A program made the translations under genes and the position numbers. Below are positions 50,060-60,727 of a stretch of 64,000 bases of DNA, one piece after another; position 1 is the first letter of the stretch; every line of letters starts with the position of its first letter. This DNA comes from Pseudolysinimonas sp051954455 (GTDB lineage Bacteria; Actinomycetota; Actinomycetes; Actinomycetales; Microbacteriaceae). A model generated the notes under the pieces. It saw only the letters and a list, made by a program, of their open reading frames with translations. It was not told the origin of the DNA and searched no databases. The stretch is from assembly GCF_051954455.1 (NCBI RefSeq), contig NZ_JBQCHS010000020.1:91601-155600 (forward strand), read 5' to 3'.

Positions 50060-51507
50060 TCGGCGTGCTCGCCGGTCTCCCACACGGGCGGGTTCTCGAT
50101 GGCGCCGATGACGTGGACGCGCATGTCGTTCGTCGAGCCGGCGATGCCAGGAGGGGATCCGGAGATCACGACGACCTTGTCACCCGACTCGACCAGCCCA
50201 TCGCGGAGCAGCAGGTCGTCGACCTGCTGGAACATCGCGTCGGTGTGCGTGACGCGCTCCACGAGGTACGACTCGATGCCCCAGGTCAGCGCCATGCGGC
50301 GGCGGATCGCCTCGTCCGGGGTGAATCCGCGCATCGGCACCTTGAAGCGCAGGCGCGACATGCGGCGGGCGGAGTCGCCCGACTCCGTGAAGACGCACAC
50401 GTACTTGGCGTCCACGAACTCCGCCACCTCGGCGGCGGCGAGGGTGATCGCGCCGCCCTGGGTGCGGGGCTTCGTGCCGAGCGGGGGGATCCGCTCCAGG
50501 CCGTGGTCCTCGGTGGACGCGACGATCCGCGCCATGGTCGCGACCGTGACGACGGGGTACTCCCCCACGCTCGTCTCGCCGGAGAGCATGACCGCGTCGG
50601 CGCCGTCGAGGACGGCGGTCGCGACGTCGGAGGTCTCGGCGCGGGTCGGGACCGGGCTGGAGATCATCGACTCGAGCATCTGGGTGGCGACGATGACCGG
50701 CTTGGCCATCCGCCGAGCGAGCTCGACCGCGCGCTTCTGCACGATCGGCACGGCCTCGAGCGGCAGCTCCACGCCCAGGTCGCCGCGGGCGACCATGATG
50801 CCGTCGAAGGCGTCGATGATCTCCTCGAGCGCGTCGACCGCCTGCGGCTTCTCGATCTTGGCGATGACCGGGACGCGGATGCCCTCCTCGGCCATGATCT
50901 CGTGCACCCGCTCGATGTCGGCGGCGTTGCGCACGAACGAGAGCGCGATGTAGTCGGCGCCGAGCTTCAGGCCCCAGCGCAGGTCGGCCTCGTCTTTGTC
51001 GGAGAGCGCGGGGACGCTCACCGCGACGCCCGGCAGGTTGATGCCCTTGTTGTTCGACACCGCGCCGCCGACGACGACCTCGGTGCGCACGCGCGTGCCG
51101 TCGGTGTCGAGCACCTTCACGCGGACCTTGCCGTCGTCGATGAGGAGGAAGTCGCCCGGCTTCACGTCGCCCGGGAGCCCCTTGAAGGTGGTCCCGACGA
51201 GGTCCTTCGTGCCCAGCACGTCCTCGGTCGTGATCGTGAAGATGTCACCGGCCGCGAGCTCGTGCGGGCCGTCGGCGAACTTTCCGAGCCGGATCTTCGG
51301 CCCCTGCAGGTCGACGAGGACGGCGACGGGCTCGTGGAGGTCGTCGGCCACCTTGCGGACGTTGGCGTAGACCTCCTCGTGCACCTCGTAGCTGCCGTGG
51401 CTCAGGTTCATCCGCGCGACGTTCACGCCGGCTTCGACGATCGCGCGGATGTTCTCGTAGCTCGAGGTCGCAGGACCCAGCGTGGCGACGATCTTGGCTC
51501 GTCTCAT
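50056..51507 (-). CDS. pyk: Pyruvate kinase
   Basis: 483-residue glycolytic kinase making pyruvate and ATP. Visible motifs: ATLGPATSSYENI at the N-terminus, MNLSHGSYEVH near 33-43, KIEKPQAVDALEEI and FDGIMVARGDLGVELPLE near 220-255, and TQMLESM with PTRAETSDVA. The C-terminal regulatory domain is complete. ATG 51505-51507 has a GAAGGAAG ribosome binding site; a longer reading to 51687 adds non-family sequence and is rejected. A TAGGCT -10 about 66 bases upstream overlaps the gltD stop. Confidence 0.97.
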   Translation of the reverse strand: MRRAKIVATLGPATSSYENIRAIVEAGVNVARMNLSHGSYEVHEEVYANVRKVADDLHEPVAVLVDLQGPKIRLGKFADGPHELAAGDIFTITTEDVLGTKDLVGTTFKGLPGDVKPGDFLLIDDGKVRVKVLDTDGTRVRTEVVVGGAVSNNKGINLPGVAVSVPALSDKDEADLRWGLKLGADYIALSFVRNAADIERVHEIMAEEGIRVPVIAKIEKPQAVDALEEIIDAFDGIMVARGDLGVELPLEAVPIVQKRAVELARRMAKPVIVATQMLESMISSPVPTRAETSDVATAVLDGADAVMLSGETSVGEYPVVTVATMARIVASTEDHGLERIPPLGTKPRTQGGAITLAAAEVAEFVDAKYVCVFTESGDSARRMSRLRFKVPMRGFTPDEAIRRRMALTWGIESYLVERVTHTDAMFQQVDDLLLRDGLVESGDKVVVISGSPPGIAGSTNDMRVHVIGAIENPPVWETGEHAD

Positions 51508-51572
51508 GACTTCCTTCGGGTGGGTGGTGGCGGGGAAGGGAGGGTTCGAGGGGACGCCGTCGTCCGAGGGAG

Positions 51573-51578
51573 AGCCTA
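51573..51578 (-). promoter_or_regulatory. Candidate -10 element of pyk (TAGGCT)
   Basis: TAGGCT begins with the TAG stop of gltD. The leader to pyk would be about 59 bases and carries a Shine-Dalgarno. Confidence 0.45.
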
Positions 51579-53033
51579 GAGGCTGATCGCCCGGTCGCTC
51601 GGACGCACGGGGGCGGGGAGCTCCGTCGAGCCCTCGAGGTAGCGGTCGACCGCGGCGGCCGCGGCACGGCCCTCCGCGATCGCCCACACGATGAGGGACT
51701 GCCCGCGGCCGGCGTCGCCCGTCACGAACACGCCCGGCTCGGTGGTCGCGTAGTCCTCGTCGCGCGCGACGTCACCCCGCGGGGTGAACGGCAGGCCGAG
51801 CTGCGACTCGAGGGCCTCGCTCTCCGCGCCCGTGAACCCCATGGCGATGAGCACGAGGTCTGCGGGGATCTCGCGCTCGGTGCCCGACTTCGGCACGCGT
51901 CGGCCGTCGATGTACTCGGTCTCCGCGACGCGCAGCGCACGGACCTCGCCCGCCTCGTTGCCGAGGAACTCGACGGTGGAGGCGAGAAAGTGCCGCTCGC
52001 CACCCTCCTCGTGTGCGCTCGCGATCTCGAACACGTGGGGCATCATCGGCCAGGGCTGGTCCTCCGGCCGGTCCGACGGCGGCTGCTTGCCGATCGCGAG
52101 GTTGGTCACGCTCAGGGCGCCCTGCCGGTGCGCGGTGCCGATGCAGTCCGCGCCGGTGTCGCCGCCGCCGATCACGACGACGTGCTTGCCCTCCGCCGTG
52201 AGCTGCTGGGGCACGGTGTCGCCGGCGCCCGCCTTGTTCTGCTGGACGAGGTAGTCCATGGCGAAGTGGATGCCGAGGAGGTCGCGGCCGGGGATCGGCA
52301 GGTCGCGCGGCACGGTGGCGCCGGTTGCGACGACGACAGCGTCGTAGCGCGCCTTCAGGTCGTTCCAGGCGATGTCGCGGCCGATCTCGACCCCGGAGCG
52401 GAACCGGGTGCCCTCGGCGCGCATCTGGTTCAGCCGCGCCTCGAGCTGCTTCTTCTCCATCTTGAAGTCCGGGATCCCGTAGCGCAGCAGGCCGCCGATG
52501 CGGTCGTCGCGCTCGTACACGGCGACGGTGTGGCCGGCGCGGGTCAGCTGCTGGTCGGCGGCGAGCCCGGCGGGGCCGGATCCGACGACCGCGACGGTCT
52601 TGCCCGTCAGGCGCTCCGGCGGATGCGGCTGCACCCAGCCGTTCTGGAACGCCTGGTCGATGATCGAGACCTCGATCTGCTTGATCGTGACCGCCGGCTG
52701 GTTGATGCCCAGCACGCAGCTCGACTCGCAGGGCGCCGGGCAGAGCCGCCCGGTGAACTCCGGGAAGTTGTTCGTCGCGTGCAGGCGCTCGATGGCCGCA
52801 CGGCCCTCGTTGCGCCAGGTGAGGTCGTTCCACTCCGGGATCAGGTTGCCGAGCGGGCAGCCGTGGTGGCAGAACGGGATGCCGCAATCCATGCACCGCC
52901 CGGCCTGCCGGCGCAGCTGGGCGGGGTCCTGCTGCTCGTAGACCTCCTTCCAGTCCATGATGCGGACCGGAACGGGGCGCCGCTTCGGGAGCTCGCGCTC
53001 CGGCACCTTGAGGAAACCCTTGGGGTCGGCCAT
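51576..53033 (-). CDS. gltD: Glutamate synthase small subunit (GltD)
   Basis: 485-residue FAD/Fe-S subunit that passes NADPH electrons to GltB. N-terminal cysteine clusters: CMDCGIPFCHHGCPLGN near 47-63 and CPAPCESSCVLG near 97-108. It has two dinucleotide folds (VVGSGPAGLAADQQL near 148 and VVIGGGDTGADCIG near 280) and the FAD-contact TGDAGRGQSLIVWAI near the C-terminus. It begins one base before the gltB stop codon. NADPH is presumed, as for other bacterial GltBD. Confidence 0.97.
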   Translation of the reverse strand: MADPKGFLKVPERELPKRRPVPVRIMDWKEVYEQQDPAQLRRQAGRCMDCGIPFCHHGCPLGNLIPEWNDLTWRNEGRAAIERLHATNNFPEFTGRLCPAPCESSCVLGINQPAVTIKQIEVSIIDQAFQNGWVQPHPPERLTGKTVAVVGSGPAGLAADQQLTRAGHTVAVYERDDRIGGLLRYGIPDFKMEKKQLEARLNQMRAEGTRFRSGVEIGRDIAWNDLKARYDAVVVATGATVPRDLPIPGRDLLGIHFAMDYLVQQNKAGAGDTVPQQLTAEGKHVVVIGGGDTGADCIGTAHRQGALSVTNLAIGKQPPSDRPEDQPWPMMPHVFEIASAHEEGGERHFLASTVEFLGNEAGEVRALRVAETEYIDGRRVPKSGTEREIPADLVLIAMGFTGAESEALESQLGLPFTPRGDVARDEDYATTEPGVFVTGDAGRGQSLIVWAIAEGRAAAAAVDRYLEGSTELPAPVRPSDRAISL

Positions 53034-53034
53034 C

Positions 53035-56000
53035 TCAGCCTCCCGTCACTTCGAGGATCTTCCGCCAGATCGCGTCGCCGTCGGGGTCGAGCCCGGCGTC
53101 GAGCGCCTCCTGGCGCGTCTGGAGGACCGCGGCGTAGTCGCGCGGGAGGACCTTCGTGAACCGCGCGAGCGCGGCCTCCGGGTCCTCGAGGAGCGCCGCC
53201 GCCACGGCGGAGTCGGTCTCGGCGAGGTGCGAGCGCAGCAGGTCGAGCACGATCTCCGCGTCGCCGGACTCGAGCGGGAGGAGCCGCAGCTCGCCGCTCG
53301 CCATGGCGTCGCGGTTCACCCGCTCGGGCTTCAGGTCGAAGATGTAGGCGGTGCCGCCCGACATCCCCGCGCCGAGGTTGCGGCCGGTGGTGCCGAGGAT
53401 CACGGCGAGTCCGCCCGTCATGTACTCGAGCGCATGGTCGCCCACCCCCTCGACGACCGCGGTGGCCCCGGAGTTGCGGACCAGGAACCGCTCCCCCACG
53501 ACGCCGCGCGCAAAGATCGAGCCCTGGGTCGCGCCGTAGCCCATGACGTTGCCGGCGATCACGTTGCGCTCCGCGGGGAAGCGGGCCGTGCGGGGCGGGC
53601 GGATGACGATCCGGCCGCCCGAGAGCCCCTTGCCCACGTAGTCGTTCGAGTCGCCCTCGAGCCGGAGCGTGATCCCGGCCGGCATGAACGCGCCCAGCGA
53701 CTGCCCGGCCGAGCCGTGCAGGGTCACCTCGATCGTGCCCTCCGGCAGGCCGTGCTCGCCGTGGCGCTTGGTCACCTCGTGGCCGAGCATGGTGCCGACG
53801 GCGCGCTCCGTGTTGCGGATCTCGAGGTCGAGCGCGATCGGCGTCCCGTTCTCGAGCGCCGCACCGGCCTGCGCGATGATGCCGTGGTCGAAGTGCGCCT
53901 CGAGCTCGTGCTCTTGCGCGCGACGGTGGCGCCGCGGCTCGTCGGCGGCGAACTCCGGGCCGACGAGGATCGGTGTCAGGTCGAGCCCGTCGGCCTTCCA
54001 ATGCTCGATCGCGCGGTCGACGTCGAGCAGCTCGGCGTGGCCGATCGCCTCCTCGATCGAGCGGAATCCGAGCTCGGCGAGGTACTCCCGCACCTCCTGC
54101 GCGAGGAACTCGAAGAACGTCTCGACGAACTCCGGCTTGCCCGTGAAGCGCGCGCGGAGCTCGGGGTTCTGCGTCGCGACGCCGACCGGGCAGGTGTCGA
54201 GGTGGCACACCCGCATGAGGATGCAGCCCGACACCACGAGCGGCGCGGTCGCGAAGCCGAACTCCTCGGCCCCGAGCAGCGCGGCCACGATCACGTCGCG
54301 ACCGGTCTTCATCTGCCCGTCGACCTGGACGACGACGCGGTCGCGCATGCCGTTCAGCATGAGCGTCTGCTGCGTCTCGGCGAGGCCGATCTCCCACGGC
54401 GTGCCGGCGTGCTTGAGCGAGTTCAACGGGCTCGCGCCGGTGCCGCCGTCGTGGCCGGAGACGAGCACGACGTCGGCGAGGGCCTTCGTCACCCCCGCGG
54501 CGACCGCGCCGATGCCGGACTGCGACACGAGCTTGACGTGCACGCGGGCCGCGGGGTTCGCGCGCTTGAGATCGAAGATCAGCTGCTTGAGGTCCTCGAT
54601 CGAGTAGATGTCGTGGTGCGGCGGCGGCGAGATGAGGCCGACGCCGGGCGTCGAGTGGCGCGTGCGGGCCACCCAGGGGTACACCTTCTGCGCCATGAGC
54701 TGGCCGCCCTCGCCGGGCTTCGCGCCCTGCGCCATCTTGATCTGGATGTCGGTGGCGTGGGTCAGGTACATGCTCGTCACGCCGAAGCGGCCCGAGGCGA
54801 CCTGCTTGATCCGCGAGCGGCGCTCAGGGTCGAGGAGGCGCTCCACGTCCTCGCCGCCCTCGCCGGTGTTGCTGCGCCCGCCGATGCGGTTCATGGCGAT
54901 CGCGAGGGTCTCGTGGGCCTCCTGCGAGATGGAGCCATAGCTCATCGCGCCGGTGTTGAAGCGGGCGATGATGTCGGCGATCGGCTCGACCTCGTCGAGC
55001 GGCACCGGCGGCCGCTCCCCCGTGCGCAGACCGAACAGCCCGCGCAGGGTCATGAGGTGCGAGGCCTGCTCGTCGACGGCGCGCGTGTAGTCGCGGAAGA
55101 TGTCGTACCGCTTCGCGCGCGTCGAGTGCTGGAGGCGGAACACGGTGTCGGGGTTGAAGAGGTGCGGCGGTCCCTCGCGGCGCCACTGGTACTCGCCGCC
55201 GGTCTGCAGGCGCTCGTGCGCGACGATCGCCCCGTCCTCCGGGTAGGCCGCGCGGTGGCGGGCGGCGTTCTCGGCGGCGATCACGTCGAGGCCGACGCCG
55301 CCGAGGAGGCTGGTCGTGCCGGTGAAGTACTGGTCGACGAACTCCTGGCTGAGCCCGACCGCCTCGAAGGCCTGCGCGCCCGCGTAGGACCCCACGACCG
55401 AGATGCCCATCTTGGACATGATCTTCAGCACGCCCTTGCCGAGCCCCTTGATGAGGTTCTTGACGGCCTTCTCGGGGGTGATGTCCGTGAGCACGCCGCT
55501 CAGCACGGCCTGCTCCGCGGTCTCCATCGCGAGGTACGGGTTGATCGCCGAGGCGCCGTAGCCGATGAGCAGCGCGACGTGGTGGACCTCCCGCACATCG
55601 CCCGCCTCGACCACGATGCCCGCCTTCATGCGGGTCTCCTGGCGGATGAGGTGGTGGTGGACCGCGGCGAGCATGAGCAGCGACGGGATCGGGGCGAGGT
55701 CGGCGTTCGAGTCGCGGTCGCTCAGGACGAGGAACTGCGCGCCCTCGGCGATCGCCTGATCGGCCTCCGCGCACATCTCGTCGAGGCGCTTGGCGAGACC
55801 CTTCGTGCCCTTGTCGACCCGGTACAGGCCCTTGATGACGCGCGCGAGCTTGCGACCGCTGCGCGTCTCGAAGTGCTGGACCTTCGCGAGCTCGTCGTTG
55901 TCGATGACCGGGAAGTCGAGCACGATCTGCTTCGCGTGCTCCGGTCCCGCGTCGAGCAGGTTCCGCTCCGGGCCGAGGCCCAGCTTCATGCTCGTCACGA

Positions 56001-57609
56001 CCTCCTCGCGGATGGAGTCGAGCGGCGGGTTCGTGACCTGCGCGAAGGCCTGGGTGAAGTAGTCGAACAGCAGGCGCGGGCGCTCGCTCAGCACGGCGAT
56101 CGGGGTGTCGGATCCCATGGCGCCGAGCGGCTCGGCGCCGGCCCTCGCCATCGGGGTGATGAGGATCCGCACCTCCTCCTCGGTGTACCCGAAGGTGCGC
56201 TGGCGGCGGGTGACGGAGGCGGGCGTGTGCGTGATGTGCTCGCGCTCGGGCAGGTCGGCGAGGTTGATGCGGCCCTCGTCGAGCCACTCGCCCCACGGCG
56301 CGGATCCGGCGAGCTCGCCCTTGATCTCGTCGTCCTCGACGATGCGCCCGGCGACCGTGTCGACCAGGAACATCTTGCCGGGGCGGAGTCGCCCCTTCCG
56401 CACGATGCGATCCGGCGGGAAGTCGAGCACGCCGACCTCGCTCGCGAGGACCACGAGCCCGTCGTCGGTGACGACGTAGCGGCCGGGGCGGAGGCCGTTC
56501 CGGTCGAGGGTGGCGCCGACCAGCGACCCGTCGGTGAACACGAGCGCGGCCGGGCCGTCCCACGGCTCCATCAGCATGGAGTGGAACTCGTAGAACTCGC
56601 GCCGGCGCGGGTCCATGTCGGTCTGGTTCTCCCACGCCTCCGGGACCATCATCATGATCGCGTGCGGCAGCTCGCGGCCGCCGAGGTTCAGCAGCTCCAC
56701 GACCTCGTCGAACGAGGCCGAGTCGCTGGCGCCGTCGCTGACGATCGGGAAGAGCGGGCGCAGGTCGCCGAGCAGCTCCGACTCCAACTGGCTCTGTCGG
56801 GCGCGCATCCAGTTGCGGTTGCCCTGCACCGTGTTGATCTCGCCGTTGTGCGCGATCATCCGGAACGGCTGCGCGAGCGGCCACGACGGGAACGTGTTGG
56901 TCGAGTACCGCGAGTGCACCAGGGCGAGGCGCGAGGCGAAACGCTCGTCGCTCAGGTCGGGGTAGAACGGCTCCAGCTGGAGCGTCGTCACCATGCCCTT
57001 GTAGACGAGGGTGCGCGCCGAGAGCGACGGGAAGTAGGCGCCGAGCTCGCGCTCCGCCCGCTTGCGCAGGCGGAAGGTCAGCCGGTCGAGCGCGATGCCC
57101 GCGAGGGTCTTGCCGGTCTCGTCGGTCGCGCGGGAGCGGAGCACGAGCTGCTCGAACGCCGGCATCGCGGCGCGTGCGAGGTGGCCGAGGTGGGACGGAT
57201 CGGTCGGCACCTCGCGCCAGCCGAGCACGTCGAGCTGCTCCTCCGCGGCGATCCGCTCGATCGCCTCCTTCTGCGCCGTGCGCTCCGCCTCGTCGACGGG
57301 CAGGAACGCCATGCCGACGGCGTAGCGGCCGACCACCGGCAGCTCGAACGGCAGCACCGCGCGCAGGAACGCGTCCGGCATCTGGGTGACGATGCCCGCG
57401 CCGTCGCCGGTGCCGGCGTCGGAGCCGACCGCGCCGCGGTGCTCCAGGTGGCGCAGCGCCTCGAGGGCCTGGGTGACGATGTCGTGGCCGGCCGTGCCGC
57501 GCAGCGTGGCGACCATGGCGAGGCCGCAGGCGTCCTTCTCGAAGCGCGGGTCGTAGAGACCCTGCCGGGCCGGGACCGTGCTGAAGGGGATCGAGCGGGA
57601 TGAGGGCAT
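53035..57609 (-). CDS. gltB: Glutamate synthase large subunit (GltB)
   Basis: 1524-residue subunit that converts glutamine and 2-oxoglutarate into two glutamates. Domains in order: class II amidotransferase whose catalytic cysteine C28 (KDACGLAM) becomes N-terminal after removal of a 27-residue propeptide, a central domain, the FMN/3Fe-4S synthase domain (GGTGASPLNSLKHAG, CHLDTCPVGVATQ), and the C-terminal beta-helix (GYGATQGSIFARG). ATG 57607-57609 with GAGGA upstream is preferred over GTG 57622-57624. Coupled to gltD. Confidence 0.97.
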   Translation of the reverse strand: MPSSRSIPFSTVPARQGLYDPRFEKDACGLAMVATLRGTAGHDIVTQALEALRHLEHRGAVGSDAGTGDGAGIVTQMPDAFLRAVLPFELPVVGRYAVGMAFLPVDEAERTAQKEAIERIAAEEQLDVLGWREVPTDPSHLGHLARAAMPAFEQLVLRSRATDETGKTLAGIALDRLTFRLRKRAERELGAYFPSLSARTLVYKGMVTTLQLEPFYPDLSDERFASRLALVHSRYSTNTFPSWPLAQPFRMIAHNGEINTVQGNRNWMRARQSQLESELLGDLRPLFPIVSDGASDSASFDEVVELLNLGGRELPHAIMMMVPEAWENQTDMDPRRREFYEFHSMLMEPWDGPAALVFTDGSLVGATLDRNGLRPGRYVVTDDGLVVLASEVGVLDFPPDRIVRKGRLRPGKMFLVDTVAGRIVEDDEIKGELAGSAPWGEWLDEGRINLADLPEREHITHTPASVTRRQRTFGYTEEEVRILITPMARAGAEPLGAMGSDTPIAVLSERPRLLFDYFTQAFAQVTNPPLDSIREEVVTSMKLGLGPERNLLDAGPEHAKQIVLDFPVIDNDELAKVQHFETRSGRKLARVIKGLYRVDKGTKGLAKRLDEMCAEADQAIAEGAQFLVLSDRDSNADLAPIPSLLMLAAVHHHLIRQETRMKAGIVVEAGDVREVHHVALLIGYGASAINPYLAMETAEQAVLSGVLTDITPEKAVKNLIKGLGKGVLKIMSKMGISVVGSYAGAQAFEAVGLSQEFVDQYFTGTTSLLGGVGLDVIAAENAARHRAAYPEDGAIVAHERLQTGGEYQWRREGPPHLFNPDTVFRLQHSTRAKRYDIFRDYTRAVDEQASHLMTLRGLFGLRTGERPPVPLDEVEPIADIIARFNTGAMSYGSISQEAHETLAIAMNRIGGRSNTGEGGEDVERLLDPERRSRIKQVASGRFGVTSMYLTHATDIQIKMAQGAKPGEGGQLMAQKVYPWVARTRHSTPGVGLISPPPHHDIYSIEDLKQLIFDLKRANPAARVHVKLVSQSGIGAVAAGVTKALADVVLVSGHDGGTGASPLNSLKHAGTPWEIGLAETQQTLMLNGMRDRVVVQVDGQMKTGRDVIVAALLGAEEFGFATAPLVVSGCILMRVCHLDTCPVGVATQNPELRARFTGKPEFVETFFEFLAQEVREYLAELGFRSIEEAIGHAELLDVDRAIEHWKADGLDLTPILVGPEFAADEPRRHRRAQEHELEAHFDHGIIAQAGAALENGTPIALDLEIRNTERAVGTMLGHEVTKRHGEHGLPEGTIEVTLHGSAGQSLGAFMPAGITLRLEGDSNDYVGKGLSGGRIVIRPPRTARFPAERNVIAGNVMGYGATQGSIFARGVVGERFLVRNSGATAVVEGVGDHALEYMTGGLAVILGTTGRNLGAGMSGGTAYIFDLKPERVNRDAMASGELRLLPLESGDAEIVLDLLRSHLAETDSAVAAALLEDPEAALARFTKVLPRDYAAVLQTRQEALDAGLDPDGDAIWRKILEVTGG

Positions 57610-57671
57610 GCGTACCGTCCTCACGATGGAGCGGGAGTCAGGACGTCAGCGGCCCGACGGTGCGGGGGTGG

Positions 57672-57691
57672 GTCCGCTTGCTGCGGCGGAC
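57672..57691 (-). terminator. Hairpin terminator of lgt / trp operon
   Basis: GTCCGC and GCGGAC form an exact six-base stem with an eight-base loop, two bases after the lgt stop codon. It would separate the trp-lgt transcript from gltB. Confidence 0.55.
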
Positions 57692-57693
57692 GG

Positions 57694-58728
57694 TCAGGGG
57701 ACGCGGGCCCCGCTTGTGGCGGGCGACGGCGCGGAGACCTCGGCGTCGTCATCGTCGTCCGAGTAGGTGTCGTCGGAGTCTACCGTGTCCGGCGTCCACT
57801 GCCGGCCCGGCACGTAGACGCTGGGCTCGATCCCCGAGTGACGGCGGGTCTGGATCGCGATGATCAGGATCCCGACGACGATCGCGCCGATCGCGCCCCA
57901 CACGTTGTCGCGGATGCCGAGGTGCGTCTGGCTCGGGTCGATGCGGATGTTCTCGAGCCACGACCGCACCGCGCCGTACCAGATCAGGTACAGGCCGAGG
58001 ACCTTGCCCCACTGCCAGAACGGGCTGGAGACCCACTGCCCGCCGCGGCGCCGGTGCGTGATGAGCATGATCGCGACGAAGCCGATGAGGTTGAGGACGA
58101 TCTCGTAGAGGAAGGTCGGCTGGAACAGCGTGCCGGCGGGCAGCCCGGCGGGGATCGCCTTGTTGGTCGACTCGATCTCGAGACCCCAGGGCAGATCGGT
58201 GGGCAGACCGAACAGCTCGTGGTTGAAGTAGTTGCCGAGCCGTCCGAGCGCCTGGGCGAGCAGGAGGGTGGGGGCGAGCGCGTCGGCGACCGACCAGAAG
58301 CGCAGTCCCGCGATCCGGCTCCCGATGAGCACGCCGAGCGCCCCGCCGAGCAGGGCCCCGAAGATCGCGTCGCCGCCGTCCCAGATGTTCCAGACGGCGC
58401 CGGGCAGGAACGGATTCCAGGTGTTCTTGCCGGGCCCGAAGTAGTCGGCGATGTGGGTGACCACGTGCCAGGCGCGCGCGACGATGATGCCGAGGGCGAT
58501 CGTCCAGAGCGAGATGTCGATGATGATCCACGGCTCGCCCCCGCGACGCGTGAGCCGGAAGTTCGTCACGACGATGGAGACGATGATCCCCACCAGGATG
58601 ATCAGGGCGTAGAAGTGGACCGGCAGGGTGAAGTTCGCGGGCCAGACAGGCAGCCAGGAGTGGATCCAGCTGCCCACGTAGTAGACGGACCAGTCGATCG
58701 GCGGGCTCGGGATGCTCAGCGGGACCAC
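57694..58728 (-). CDS. lgt: Prolipoprotein diacylglyceryl transferase
   Basis: 344-residue membrane enzyme that attaches diacylglycerol to lipobox cysteines. About seven helices. The Lgt signature is GRLGNYFNHELFGLPTDLPW near 152-171, with ARAWHVVTH near 90 and YFGPGKNTW near 102. The C-terminal tail is unusual: a run of aspartates (DTVDSDDTYSDDDDDAEV). The GTG at 58726-58728 is chosen because a TAGTCT -10 ends eight bases upstream. It lies downstream of trpA, a common actinobacterial arrangement. Confidence 0.94.
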   Translation of the reverse strand: MVPLSIPSPPIDWSVYYVGSWIHSWLPVWPANFTLPVHFYALIILVGIIVSIVVTNFRLTRRGGEPWIIIDISLWTIALGIIVARAWHVVTHIADYFGPGKNTWNPFLPGAVWNIWDGGDAIFGALLGGALGVLIGSRIAGLRFWSVADALAPTLLLAQALGRLGNYFNHELFGLPTDLPWGLEIESTNKAIPAGLPAGTLFQPTFLYEIVLNLIGFVAIMLITHRRRGGQWVSSPFWQWGKVLGLYLIWYGAVRSWLENIRIDPSQTHLGIRDNVWGAIGAIVVGILIIAIQTRRHSGIEPSVYVPGRQWTPDTVDSDDTYSDDDDDAEVSAPSPATSGARVP

Positions 58729-58736
58729 GAGACGGA

Positions 58737-58742
58737 AGACTA
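58737..58742 (-). promoter_or_regulatory. -10 element of lgt (TAGTCT), includes trpA stop
   Basis: TAGTCT begins with the TAG stop codon of trpA and ends eight bases before the lgt GTG. lgt may thus be transcribed separately from the trp genes. Confidence 0.55.
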
Positions 58743-59500
58743 CCGGGCTTTGCCCTGAGCCAAGGACGCGGCGGTGGCGGCGAGGGCGGGGACGCCGCCC
58801 TCGGCGAGAGCCCCCACCAGCTTCGCGCCGACGATCGCGCCGTCCGCGTAGGCGAGGACCTCGGCCACCTGGTCGGGCGTGGAGATGCCCACCCCGACGA
58901 GGGCCGGAAGCGTGTCGCCGCCGCGCGCACCGGCCTCGCGGAGACGCCCGACGAGGGCCCGGGCGGCGGCGTCGAGGTTCTGGCGTGCGCCCGTCACCCC
59001 CATCGTCGACACCGCGTAGACGAAGCCGCGGCTCGCCTCGACGACGGAGCGCAGCCGCTCCTCGCTCGACGTCGGCGCCGCCAGGAAGACGCGATCGAGA
59101 CCCTGCGCGTCGCTCACCCCGATCCACTCGCCGGCCGAGTCGGGGGTGATGTCGGGGGTGATGAGGCCGGCTCCTCCGGCGTCGCCCAGATCTCGGGCGA
59201 AGCGGTCGATGCCGTATTGAACCACGGGATTCCAGTACGTCATGACGTACGTCGGCACGTCGACGCGGCCCCGGATCGCCTCCACCGCCGCGAACAGGTC
59301 GCGGACCCGGAAGCCGTTCCGCAGGGCGGCCGCCGTCGCCTTCTGGATGGTGAGCCCGTCCATCACCGGATCGGAGTACGGGAGCCCGAGCTCGAGCGCG
59401 TCGACGCCGTTGTCGACGAGCGCGATCGCCGCGTCGATGCTCGTCTCGAGGTCCGGGAACCCGATCGGCAGGTAGCCGACGAGGCTCCGCGGCGGGATGC

Positions 59501-59504
<4 letters not shown>
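58740..59504 (-). CDS. trpA: Tryptophan synthase alpha subunit
   Basis: 254-residue TIM-barrel enzyme that splits indole-3-glycerol phosphate. Catalytic residues E38 and D49 are present in ALELGLPYSDPVMDG, and the phosphate site includes GVGISTPDQVAEV. The GTG start overlaps the trpB stop as GTGA. It forms the alpha2beta2 complex with TrpB. Length is slightly below the usual 265 residues, because the N-terminus is short. Confidence 0.97.

Positions 59505-60723
<1,219 letters not shown>

Positions 60724-60727
<4 letters not shown>

Noticed and set aside
52957..57603. A 1548-codon open frame opposite gltB.
   Set aside because: Same antisense composition bias as above and no ribosome binding site or family motif.
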